Assembly: GCF_012273895.1 (NCBI RefSeq)
Contig: NC_052129.1
Coordinates: forward strand, 2,418,001 to 2,482,000
Length of the DNA stretch: 64,000 bases
Reading direction: 5' to 3'
Origin: Zerene cesonia
Taxonomy: Eukaryota > Arthropoda > Insecta > Lepidoptera > Pieridae
The position numbers and the translations under genes were made by a program. Under the pieces are notes generated by a model. It ran no database searches and was not told the origin of the DNA. It saw nothing but the letters and a program-made list of their open reading frames with translations. This document shows, piece after piece, positions 45,201 to 58,200 of the stretch; within the stretch, counting starts at the first letter, position 1; each line of letters begins with the position of its first letter.

Positions 45201-46261
45201 TCATAGGCTATTATTCTCAAAAAATATAAACCTGCTATTATGCGTGCCAGCCTTAGGGTTTGTAAAAATTAGAAACATAGAGAGTGATAATTTGGAGATG
45301 ACGTAAGATGTACGACCGCCGCCTTACGTTTAAAGTGTATAGAAACTCTTTCAGTTCTAAAAAAAATTATACATTATAATTATATACCTCTTCAGTAACG
45401 TTAGTTGCGCCGGATTCTAAATAACTGATTAATTTCGCTTCGGCGCATGCTTCTAGACTCTTCTTTCTTGAAAGGTTGTCGCGGCTAAAAAATTGAGGCA
45501 TAAATTAAAAAAAAACACTTAGTACATACAGCTCATTTTGAAATTTAACATTATTCAGTATTGTACAGAATATAATTAATTTATCACTTTACTTACAATT
45601 CATCAAAAATAGTCTACTATTTTATTACAGACCTATTATTCTCTATGCATATCAAATTTAACTCCAATCATAGGTAGAAACAGTGTTAAAAACAACTAAC
45701 AATAACACAAACGCACACGCACACACGCACGCACACTAACCTGTCGGAGTGCGGGTGCAGGCGCGCGCGGGGGATGAGCACGGCGGGCGCGGGGGGCGGC
45801 GGCGGCGAGTGTGGGGGAGGGGGTGACATCGCACACTGCTTGCTGGATGCCGCGGACGCGCGGGAACGCTGCTCAATGGATGAAATAGTCAGGGATGTTT
45901 TTCAAACTTAACAAATGGTTAAAATATTGAAAGATTAGAAAAATTTTGATCACGAGACGGGATTCGAACCCGCGTTTTTTTTTGCCGTACCGCAGCAACG
46001 CCTAGCATCTCGGCCACCCGAAGGGCAAACATTTCAACTGAACCTGTCTGGGTGAAATTGGCAGAGAAAGGACAGAGTTAAGTTTAACCCCGGAAATTCC
46101 ACGAAAACGTCAACTATTCCGGAAATCCGGGGCTATCTTTATAGGTAGTATACCTTTGTTGGAATATAAGGTAACGAAGCGTTCTGAACGCTACAAGTCT
46201 CGGCAGTTTCTCGCTCAGCTATAAGCGCCCGTCGATCAGCTCTCTGCTTCGGCATATTACC
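42291..46261 (-). CDS. Cytoplasmic tail exons of the SEA/EGF membrane protein
   Basis: Exons, all in phase, are 46154-46261, 45741-45868, 45388-45484, 44879-44942, 44557-44698, 44093-44146, 43619-43703, 42945-43022 and 42291-42323. The tail has a proline-rich stretch (PPPPHSPPPPPAPA, exon 45741-45868, very GC-rich), serine/basic sequences such as MRRKHSLESS, an acidic segment (SQDDNMSEWTDAERRLGEL) and ends TSDVSEFDSL. Proline-rich sequences often bind SH3 or WW domains, and the short hydrophobic C-terminus could bind a PDZ domain. Both are inference. Two exons can read through to stops (TAA at 44089-44091 and TGA at 42915-42917), so alternative C-termini are possible. The small size of several exons makes exact borders less certain. 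Confidence 0.72.
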
Positions 46262-49200
46262 CTGTAATCATAATCAGAATTAAGATGGTTGCCTGATAGA
46301 GATCACTATTAGGTAATAAGGTCGCCAAATAAACTGTACTATATTTTTGTACATAATAGTGATACCGTTCCTTTGTGTATATGTTATATAAAATAAAAAT
46401 GAATAATAATTTACCAATTAATATAATAGTTAGGACACTGAGCGAAAAGTTTTGATAAGCGTAAGCGTATTAGATAATAACCAAATGCAAATGGTTGATT
46501 GATTTTTTATTTATTTCATAATGCACGGTCATAAACATCTTTATTATATAAATACGTGGGCGATAATTACGCTCCAAAATCCGGCTTCTTTAGCCACAAA
46601 CGGCACTGCCCTAAAAGAAATCTAATCTATCAACGTAGGAGTAAATTAAAAAGAAAATTCAGAAATAATTGTATTTATAACTATGATTATAATCTAACTG
46701 CATAGATACATAATCTATTGAATTGTTTCATTATATCCTTCCAAATACGTCTATCTACTATTTTAACTATTCAATGGGCGATGCCGTGGCAAAGAGGGGT
46801 AGTGAGTTTCAACCACGAAATGTTAAAATATTAAAATTCAAAGCTTAGCTACTGTATTTATTTATTTAGCCTATTATTTAGTTCAGTATTTGGGGAAAGT
46901 GTATTGCCTAACTGGAAACTTTTTTCGTTTATTATATATTTTTAGTGTTCTGACTTCGCCAATACATTTTAAACAGATACAGTCTGCTAGAACGCACATA
47001 GCTACGCGTTAAACTCGCTCAAAAATCAACCAATCACAAGCGCGCTTACCTGATGCAAGGTCGGCAACCCCTGCATGCAGCCAATCACGAACGTCTGCGT
47101 GGCCGGCGAGCGCGGCGCGCAGCAGCGCCGTGATGCGTAGATTGTCGCAGCCGCTATTATCAGCAGACCGCTGACTGTCACTGTGATTAGCACCGCTGGA
47201 AATATTACGAGTCAGTATTTAAAACAAAAAAACTAAATAGCCTTCGAATTATCAGAATTAGAGCAAAATTTAAATGGACCACACGTTACGCAGCTTTCAA
47301 ATGATATCTTCTTATCATCCGAAACTAAATAGTGTTTAGTTGTGTCGAACTGATCGGACTCTATTGTAATCGAAAGAGCCATTTTGTCGTTCTACCCGCT
47401 CACTTGGAAATAGAAAAGTCTTAAACTGATATAATGTAAAAGATATACGAATTATTTATTAAAAATACTATAACAAGAATATATCAATATGAGACATAGC
47501 TCTACACTTTAAGCCCAATAGCAATAACTCCCCATAGAATATCACAAGAAATTAAACGTATGAAGATTTATTTACCTTTAAGATTAATCTGGCAGGTCTT
47601 TCCTGCATACCATTTGAAGCATTCGCAGATGACGGCGCTTTCTCTGTCGAAGCAAGTACCGTGGTAGTTGCAGGTATCGCAACCAACTGCTTCCGCTGTA
47701 AACGTTATGTAAAATCTTAATAATAGGTACCCTTGTGTGTTAATAGAAAATAGGTGTTATGTATGAACGAAATATTATCGAAGTCTGTTCAGGGGTTTGC
47801 ATTATTATATTATTATACAGATTTATTGATTTATTGGTTTGAATTGATCTTCATAATGATTTCTTTATTTATATTGAACCAAATTAGAAACAATAAATAT
47901 ACTTGTAAATACGTTTGATTTCAATTCCCGTTTTTTAAAACTGTATTGCAACACACAACACATTTTAATAAAAAAATATACGTCTTTTTTAATATCACTA
48001 CATAGTATAAAACAAAGTCGCTTTCTCTGTCCCTATGTATGCTTAAAATCTTTAAAATTGGGCAATGGATTTTGATGGGTTTTTTTAAATAGATAGAATG
48101 ATTCAAGAGGAAGGTTTATATGTATAATAACATCCATTAAACTACTCCGATTTAACGTGTGCGAAGCCGCGGGCAAAAGCTAGTATAAAATTATATGAAA
48201 AATATTAGCTTACAAGAACAAATCCTGCCAGGGTAAAGTGTGTTGACGCTTAAGTCAGCAAATCCTTCCAAACAACTGCAGGTGTAGGTGCCACGAAGGT
48301 TGAAACACTTGGCGTGCTCAGAACAGTCATGGAATTGGCTGCTGAGGCATTCGTCGAAGTCTGTAATGAATTACGAGTATATTACATTTGTTACTCTGTT
48401 ACGCAACAATAGCTGACCGGATCTGTATGAAATTTGGTATAGAGATAGCTTTGTATTAGAACATGCACTACTGATCACACAGGTAAAAGGCGTGTGAAGT
48501 AAGTACTAATGGATAAAGTGAAATTGTACAGTTAATATAAAGATTGTACGTATTAATTTTCAGACCACCAAGAAGCAGGGTGCAATTCAAAATCTCGAGT
48601 TAATTTTTTTTATTTTGTTTCCTCACAATAGCTTATTCGTTACTATTTTTACCTACCATATTACGCGATTTTACATTTCGCGAGAAATATAGCATGACAT
48701 ACAAGTTCAATATGTTGTATTGGAAATGTTATACAAGTATTACATTTATAGATACGNNNNNNNNNNNNNNNNNNNNNNNNNNNNNNNNNNNNNNNNNNNN
48801 NNNNNNNNNNNNNNNNNNNNNNNNNNNNNNNNNNNNNNNNNNNNNNNNNNNNNNNNNNNNNNNNNNNNNNNNNNNNNNNNNNNNNNNNNNNNNNNNNNNN
48901 NNNNNNNNNNNNNNNNNNNNNNNNNNNNNNNNNNNNNNNNNNNNNNNNNNNNNNNNNNNNNNNNNNNNNNNNNNNNNNNNNNNNNNNNNNNNNNNNNNNN
49001 NNNNNNNNNNNNNNNNNNNNNNNNNNNNNNNNNNNNNNNNNNNNNNNNNNNNNNNNNNNNNNNNNNNNNNNNNNNNNNNNNNNNNNNNNNNNNNNNNNNN
49101 NNNNNNNNNNNNNNNNNNNNNNNNNNNNNNNNNNNNNNNNNNNNNNNNNNNNNNNNNNNNNNNNNNNNNNNNNNNNNNNNNNNNNNNNNNNNNNNNNNNN

Positions 49201-52200
49201 NNNNNNNNNNNNNNNNNNNNNNNNNNNNNNNNNNNNNNNNNNNNNNNNNNNNNNNNNNNNNNNNNNNNNNNNNNNNNNNNNNNNNNNNNNNNNNNNNNNN
49301 NNNNNNNNNNNNNNNNNNNNNNNNNNNNNNNNNNNNNNNNNNNNNNNNNNNNNNNNNNNNNNNNNNNNNNNNNNNNNNNNNNNNNNNNNNNNNNNNNNNN
49401 NNNNNNNNNNNNNNNNNNNNNNNNNNNNNNNNNNNNNNNNNNNNNNNNNNNNNNNNNNNNNNNNNNNNNNNNNNNNNNNNNNNNNNNNNNNNNNNNNNNN
49501 NNNNNNNNNNNNNNNNNNNNNNNNNNNNNNNNNNNNNNNNNNNNNNNNNNNNNNNNNNNNNNNNNNNNNNNNNNNNNNNNNNNNNNNNNNNNNNNNNNNN
49601 NNNNNNNNNNNNNNNNNNNNNNNNNNNNNNNNNNNNNNNNNNNNNNNNNNNNNNNNNNNNNNNNNNNNNNNNNNNNNNNNNNNNNNNNNNNNNNNNNNNN
49701 NNNNNNNNNNNNNNNNNNNNNNNNNNNNNNNNNNNNNNNNNNNNNNNNNNNNNNNNCGTTTCTTCTTAACAGTAATTGTATCATTCATATAATTATAGAC
49801 CTAACTCACCGCTAACATTAAGCCTGTCTATCAGATCGGCAGCCGCATGCACTTCAGTTCCTCCGAGACTGTAGTTATTATTCCTCAAGTATTTCTCTAT
49901 GACTTCCTTCAATCTGTATTCATGGGCATTATCGGAGAGCTAAAAGTTAACACAATATAATATTAATCTTTAGAATTGTCTGTTTTTTACATAACTAAAA
50001 CTTTTGGTTGCTTCTGTTATTGTTTTATTATTATATTATGATATAATTCCTCAATATAACATTAGAACAATAAAAGTGGCTTGTGCCTCTTAATAAACTT
50101 GGTTCTCATCTATGCTATATTATTTACCTGGACGTAGAAGTCGTTTACAACACCCTGGTAAACTTCTTTATTCTTGGCTGTCATCTCAACCGGATGGAAC
50201 CCAGTTATGTGAACACCATGGAATACATCTCTCAAATCTGATTGCATCACCATTCTATTTATACCTTCATGTGTAGCGATAGCTAGATTATGGTACTCTT
50301 TGGTAGAATTGTCGGCCAGATTGGGGTGGAACTTGAGACGTTTGTTGCCTTGCGATGCTAGAACCAGGCTTACAGAATATGTGTACGTTGCTGGAAAATA
50401 TATTTAGTAATAAACATTAGATTAAGATAAACTTGACACATAGTTGATGTTCATAATATGAGTAGCAAATGGTGAACATATATATTTTAGAGTATAATAT
50501 GCAAATTAAAAGCATTTTGAATTCATTATAATGTAAAAATTGCTTACGTTTACACGGTCTATCTGGGAACATTCTTGCAAAGCCAGGTCTGCATACACAT
50601 TTCATCATACCATCAATCCTTTGACAGCGCTCATTTCTTGATGCTTTGCAGTCCGGTTGACATTCTTTACCGAAACCAATTCCTGAAATCATTAAACATT
50701 TTATGTACAATCAAAACTACATTATAAAATCATTCAACGTTTTTATCAACATACCGGCATGACCAATATTTGTCGTTTCCAAATAAGGCGTTCCAGCTAA
50801 CAATATTTCACCGAACAAAACTTGAGATACGCCATTGCTATTAACTTGTTCATTTCTCGTTATTCCATCGTAGTCACCGGTTTCAATATCTGTGCTTATT
50901 GGTGGCGCTTTACCTCCATTTTGAGATTTATTCATTACAACAAAGAAACTCTCGTTGTCTTTTTCTTCCTCAGCCTCAATCTTTTGAATATTCTCTGTGG
51001 CATCTGAGTCTTTAATTATAAAGTTCTCCTTTTCTTCTGAAGACATAGAAATATCATCCAGGGATACCTTTGTTGAAGATATTTCCTGAACGGGAGTGGC
51101 TTCAACTTGTGGTATAGGGATATGTTTTGTTACTGTTTCAATTATGGTGGTAGGTTGAACTTGCGTGTAAATTTCCGTTATAACGTCTACGACAGTTGAG
51201 GTGTGGGTATTGGTCAAAACTAAAGTTTGCGTAACAGCTCCTTCTGATTGACTAACAAGACTTGTTTTTGTATGTGTGACAGTTAAAGTGTGAGTCAGAT
51301 TAATATAACCAACGCTGGATATCGTCCTTGGAGGTTCAGAAAGAGTTTTTGTTAGAGTTACAACGGTAGTTTTGAACTCGGTCTTAGTAGGAATAATTTC
51401 GTCTGATATTCTTATTTCATTACCAGCATGATGCAAAACTTCAACGTGTGTTGATTCTGGGTTCCTGTTAATGGTCAGTGTTGAGGTTATTGTTTTTTCA
51501 ATTGTAGCTGTAATTTCATGTGAAATTGAAGGCTTATCGTCAAATATACTGAGAGATTGTGTAGGTTTTATGAAATCTTCGTCAAGTGGTGCTTCTGAAC
51601 TCTCAATTATATGGAACTGTTGCGTATTAGGATAACGGCTTACACCTGGCCTTATAATTTTCTTAATCGAAACTTGTCTAGTTGGATATAATACTTCTGG
51701 CCTGGATAAAGTCCTTGTTGGTGCAATGGTGCTGGATTTTGTTGAAGGTTTATATTTATTGGTTTTTCTATCATCAGGCCGAATCGGGTATGGCTTACGT
51801 GTTCTATTTCTTGTACCTATTATTGATGTGATCTTAATATTATCGGTTACGCCACTTTCTTCTTGACTTGATTCATATGATAAAGAATTATTAGCCGTAT
51901 TCTTATTGACTTCACTAGATTGCGTCATAGGTTCATCTGCGGATGGTACATTAGGATAGCTCTTTTCGGGTTCAGGACTTTCTGAGCTATCATTAGATTG
52001 ACTAGCCTCGTCTTCGTACGAATAGGAATTATCAGCAGATGCATCTGATGAGATCAAGCCAATGTCTGATTTAGACGATGTTATTATTTCTGGATATTGA
52101 ACAGATGTGGGGTTAAATTTAAAACTAGATGAAAATTCTACACCTGAAGAGGTCAACCATCCTGATGAAGTAGGTGTCGGGAAAATAACATTGGACACAG

Positions 52201-55200
52201 AAGATGCTGCAAGTGTCGATGCAGGTACGGAATCCAGTTCAGGAATTGCAGTTGGAAGTTCGCGTGGAGGCGGTAGTAGTAATGATGACGGTTGGTCACG
52301 ATTAAAGTAAGGACGTTTATATTTATTAAACATGTCATGTGTAGGTCTATAAGTAGATACGTCATCATTGATAATTACTGGTTTCTTAACTGGTCGTTGA
52401 GCGTTAAGTCTTGGTGGTAAAGTTCTAGGTGGTACATTTCTATAAGGTGGAGGTGTTCGGACAGGAATTACAGGTCTCGCGGTTTGAGGAGCTCTTGTGG
52501 GATGTCTATTGATTGAAATAGTAGCTGGTGGCGGTGGGCTCATTCCCATAATTAACTCGTTATGCTGTGAAGGTCGTACATTATAATCTGGTCTTTGTGG
52601 AGGGGGTGACAAATCAATAATGTCACTTATTGTTGCATTATTCACATCATCTGTATTTATTGTAAAAGTAGGCAAAGTAGATCTATCTGGAACTTTTATC
52701 AACAATGGTTTTTTATCTTTTATATGAATTGTGGACGTAATAATATTAGAATCATTTTGTTTATCATAGAAATGAACATTAGTCTCATTAACGGAACTCA
52801 TTGATTTATTTAAATATTTCTCATTCAACTTTTCCCCAGTGTTGAGTTCAAAACTGTCTTCATATGACGCATTGGTACTATTTTCCATCATTTCATTAAT
52901 CTGCCAGTGTGGTTGTTGTAATTGATGGTCAAGTGGTGATGCGTTATTTACTGTAAAAGGTCTAGGTTTCATGTATGGATTATTATTAAATATTGGATTC
53001 ATATTATTAGAATTGAATGCTGTCTTATTATCAGATCTGAATGGTTTTTCCGTTTGAGTACCAGGGTTGAATTTAACAAACTCCGCCTTATCTTTATGCA
53101 CCGGTGGTATAATTTCATTAGTTGATTTTGATACAGTACTATTTTCACTCGAGAAAGTGATTATTGGAACTTTCATTGATTCCGAACTGACCTCTCCCGA
53201 CATTTCTTCATCAGTTTCCTCAAGTCCTTCTTTGCCGTCGTAAATTTCCTCGGAAGTTTCATATACGGGTTTCACATTTTCGGTCGGTTTAATACTTACT
53301 TCATCCGAATTATCAACGATTGGAATATTATAGACAGGTTGCTTTGAAATATAAATAGACGGTATATAACTAGGTTTTATTGTAAATGTCGATGAAGGTG
53401 GTTTGTCTGAATCTTTTTGTTTTGTAAACGGTCTTCCAATGTTAAACTTATTGGGTGAAGGCCTTGCACTTGCATCCAAAAAGTCGGTAGGAGGTTTACC
53501 TATCGTGGTTATTTTAGGACCAAAATCTTGTACACGGTCTTTATCGTACTCATACGTCAAAGGTATTACTTTTCTAGTCGTAACTTCAACCTTTATGTTG
53601 TTTATATGTTTTAAATTATCCTCGTTGAGCACACTAGAATACCATCCATGGGAATTAGTCGGTATATGAGAAATGATTTTTCCTGGGCGTCTCTGTTCAT
53701 GTGACTCCATATCATCATTTGTATTAGGTACTGGCTTCTCGTGTTTGTTAGTTTTATAAGTTTTATCATTTATCATAGGGAAATTAGCATGGCTATTAAT
53801 AGACGGTGGTGGTGCTTCAACCACATCTTTATTATCCTTATGTACAAAAATATTATTTTTAGTTATATTTGATTCATTCGAAGATATTTTATGAGCTGTT
53901 GTATTGTTAATACTGTTTTTATTAGTTTTGTCATATATTAAGCTGGGATCTCGTTTACCGTTCAAAGCAACGGTATCATATTTAGATGGATCATCTTCAA
54001 CTCTTATTGCAAAATTTGTGCCGATTGGTATATTAGCATTTATTTCACCATTGTGCTCAGAAGCACTTAAAGGTACCGTTATACTTGCACCGATGGTGTG
54101 ACTGGCACCTCCATGATTTTTAATGCCAGTAGCGGTATTTAGTGTTACGCTAAACGTATTGTCGTTCTTAATATTAGTCGTGATCGATTTATTTGCAATA
54201 TTCGGTGATGTAATGACTGAAAAGGAATTACTCTCAAAATTGTTTGGTCTGTATGGTTGGTAACTTACATAATTGGTATGTTGGGCATCATTTGCAGATG
54301 ACAGCTTGGGCACTTGAACGGTATAAGTAGGATTTTGAATATTTTTAGGAGGTTGTGACGCGAAATATATTTCAGACGTAATCTTAGGAGGTAATTGATC
54401 TGGAACCGGGTGTTGTACATTCAAGAATACTTTCATGTCTTGAACTGGTTTTGTGTGGACTATCGGTCTTTGGTTATAAGGTTTATTTTTTGAGTGATGA
54501 TTTTCCTGGTATTGTGGCTTTGGAGGTGGCGGAGGAACTGCTAAATAGTTTTCGTATTCTCGATCGATTATTTCTTTACCATCCTTTGATTTTAAAGGTT
54601 TTTTGTTTTGTTTGTATTTTTCAAAATCTCCGTTATAGTTCTCTGGTTTATATACAGTAATTTGAGGTCCAATTCGTACATGTGACTCTTGTATACTCAT
54701 GGGCGGAGGTATGTTTTTCGGATTGAAACGTTGATTATTGTCCCATTTCAATTTTACATTGTTATTTATTTCGGTTTTCTTTTCATTAAATTGTATATTT
54801 CGGTTATTATATTGATCAATTGAAGGCGAAATTATACTTGGTTTTTTCGATGATTGACCTTGATTAGGACTTACGCTATGCACATTTGTCATTTGTGGTG
54901 CATCAATACTAAAACTTCCAAAATAACCTGGTTCAGGATATGGCAAAGGATCATCTATATATTCACCAGTTTTATGAGGTTCAGACGATCCAGCGAAAAC
55001 CAGGGCGGTTGAACTTCCATGTGGAATTAATACATTAGCAACCCTAGATGGTTGTATATCGACTAAGAAAGGCTTGTTAAAAGCATCTGAGGAATCAGAT
55101 ATATCTTCATCGGTAGCTTCAATTTTACTGCTCACTATTTCAGAAGAACTTGGACTACTGTCCATAACTTCGTATCCATCTCGATTTTCGTCAACCGGTC

Positions 55201-58200
55201 GGAATTCAATATGATGCTCTATAGGTATATTAGTGCTTGAAGGTTTTACTAACGATGGTATATAATCTAAAAATAATGGGCGACCATGATCATTATGAAC
55301 TTCCCCGCCATTTATTTTATTAGATTGGTCCTTAGAGGGCGTCGCTTTGCCACCTGAATTTTGATTTGAGTGGGAAGGAACTGATGAAGGTCTTAATCCG
55401 TTATTCAACGGTTTTGAATATATTTTAGGTGGTTCAGGAGGCCTCAAATCAAATGAATCGTCCACATGTGCTAAGTTTTTCTTCTTATTCTGGGGAAGAC
55501 TGAGAGGATATTGTTCATTAACAGGATATTGTTCGCTATCAGCCGTATAACTATCCACGGGGGGTCGGTTTACGGGGTTATGGAACTTTATTCCACTCGC
55601 AGCTAAAGTTAATGGCCCTCCTACTGCAGGTTTTCCAACAATTACATCAGAATTAGCGCGAATTATTTCACCAGGACTAATGGGTATTCCACCATTCACT
55701 AGAGGACTTTCTTGAACAATTTTGGGTGGAACGATATAATGACCTTTCGAATGCTTGTGGTCAAAAGCCCATGGATAGTTTTTATGTAATGATACATTAC
55801 TAAATGACACCTGTGATTCTGCAGTTTCCATCTCGTCGACTGGTATGTAAATTGGAAAATTACCATGTTTTGTTTCTTCACTATCAACTCTCTTGTCTGC
55901 AGTGTAAGGAGTCAATTTTGTAACAGGCTTTTCTGTTGTTGAAGTTGTCGTTTGATTAACTTCTTGTCGTTTCATAAAACTACCTGTCATCTTTTCAAAA
56001 ACAGGAGCAAGTTGGGATAATCCTTTAATACCTAAAGAACCTAGCTTTATTAGTTCAGCAACAACCAGTTTGTTTTTGTTTACTTTCTGTGGCCTGTCTG
56101 GTTTAACTTTTTCTGGTGTTTTATTGTTTGTAGTCTTGTTTGTTTTTATTGGCCCAGGGGCTTGTTCATTTGTCAAAAGGTCACTTGCTTTTAAAGGATT
56201 GTTGTCTTTCTCATCCGAATAATCGCTTATTACTTCCGTGTATTTTTCCACAATTCTGTCAGTAGGTGTAATCGGAGAATTTATTTCATAGTCATATGGT
56301 CGATATTTAGTTTTCATAGACATTGTTTCCTTGTTTGTGGTTTTGATATCAACTTTAGGAACATCTCTTTTCGTCGTTTTTGTTGCATGCTTATCGGTCA
56401 GTACTTCTGAGTCTCTGATATTTGTGTATTTAGATTGCAGGCCTTCAGTTTTAGTGTGACTACAAGAGCACGAAGTTGTAGTACAAGAGACATGATTGAC
56501 TTCTGAGGGTTGTATCAAATCAAACATACTATCATCATCATGATCTATACGTTTATCAATTTTTCCAAGATTATTCAGGTAAATGTTATTTGCTTCTGTT
56601 GGCTGAATTGTTTTCACTTCCATGTATTTGGTCTGAAATAAATAAAAAAGTTGTTAATGAATCACTCAAAATCATTCATCATTACAATACAGGGTAAAGT
56701 TAAACAAATCAATGATAATATACGTTTAGGGTCAATGCATGCGTAATTATTTTGATACTGGTTTCCTAATGTGGTTTTTGGATTTATCCAGTTACGGTTT
56801 GGAAATCGCATTGTAGGTGAATGTTTTGTGTGAATCGTGTTAAAATAGTAAAATGTTAATCAGGTCAATATTGGGGAACACCAGCATTCTACCCTCAGAT
56901 GTTTTTTCAGTCCCAAGGATTTGGGTTAAGAAAACACTCTTACTTTCGTTGGCTTTAATTCAGCCAAAACGTCTGACGCATAAAGGTTTGTTAACGATTC
57001 CGTAGTAACCACGGATACGATAGTTTCGAATGTCGATATAGCGCTTCTCTTGTTTTGAACAATTGTCGTCAAATATGTGTAGGTTGTCATACATGTCTTG
57101 ATGATATAATTGTGCTGCCTGAGGTGGTGCATGGGAAAAAAAGCGCTCATTTGTTGTTGATTCACAACGGTAGCAACTGCTGAAGATAATAGTGACTTGT
57201 TTTGTGTAGTACCGGCGTGATGCGGTTTTATTGAAGTAATGTGCATGAACTTAAGCATACGCTGAGAAAAAGACAAAATTATAGTAAAACAGATCGTCCT
57301 GTAATTAAATTTAACTTTGAATTATGAATGTATAGACGTATACAAGCATTAAGCGCTGTGCATATACGTAATTATTTTCTGTCATAGCAAAATAGGTTTA
57401 AGTAGGCAATACTGCAAATAATTCTAGAAACTGTGTAGTTTCTAGAATCATTATTAGTATTTAATGTTTTAAATATAAAACATTAGGCAATAATGTATCT
57501 TCTCTTTTTGAGAGTTCAATGCAGAGTTCATATTTGCTTAACAGCTTTTATTTATTATTGAACACGAAACTAAATTATTGGGTAAAAGGCTCTCCTTTTC
57601 AATATCTCTATATTGACTACCTATTTTGCTCAGACCACATTAATATTAAAAACATCTTGCATTTTACCTGTTCTTGTTTGCCATCATGACTTTTATCCTT
57701 AACCAAAACTTCAACACCGTTAGATAATATTCGAGTCGCTAGATTCTTAATTTTCCTTTCATCTTCTGACGATCGAACCTGATCAGTGTCTCTACCAGGT
57801 CTCCAAGGTGTATTATCGTATACTATAGCATTTGTGTTAAACGCTGAAAATGATAGAAGTGGTGTGTTATTTTTGGCTATTAGTGTAATAATAAGCTACT
57901 CTTATGTACATAATATTAAAAAAATAGCTTAATTAAAATTAGTATAAATCTTATTTACATAATCGTTTAGTTATTGAGTGGCATAATTTAAGCTTTTAAG
58001 GCATCGAGATTAATTAAAAAACAATAAGATTAATTAAAAAATAATGCACCTGTGTGTTTTCAAATTTCAATGCAGGTTTGAAATAGCAGTATTTAAATTA
58101 CACAAATTAACATGCAAAATACAAATCTACATAGGACACTAGCTACTATGTTCTGCTACATAAGACACTACTAATTTTTGTGCATACTAAATGTTAGTAT

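Noticed and set aside
41895..46025. Possible tRNA genes at 41895-41985 and 45945-46025
   Set aside because: Only B-box and weak A-box matches. The intervening arms do not form a cloverleaf, so SINE heads are more likely.
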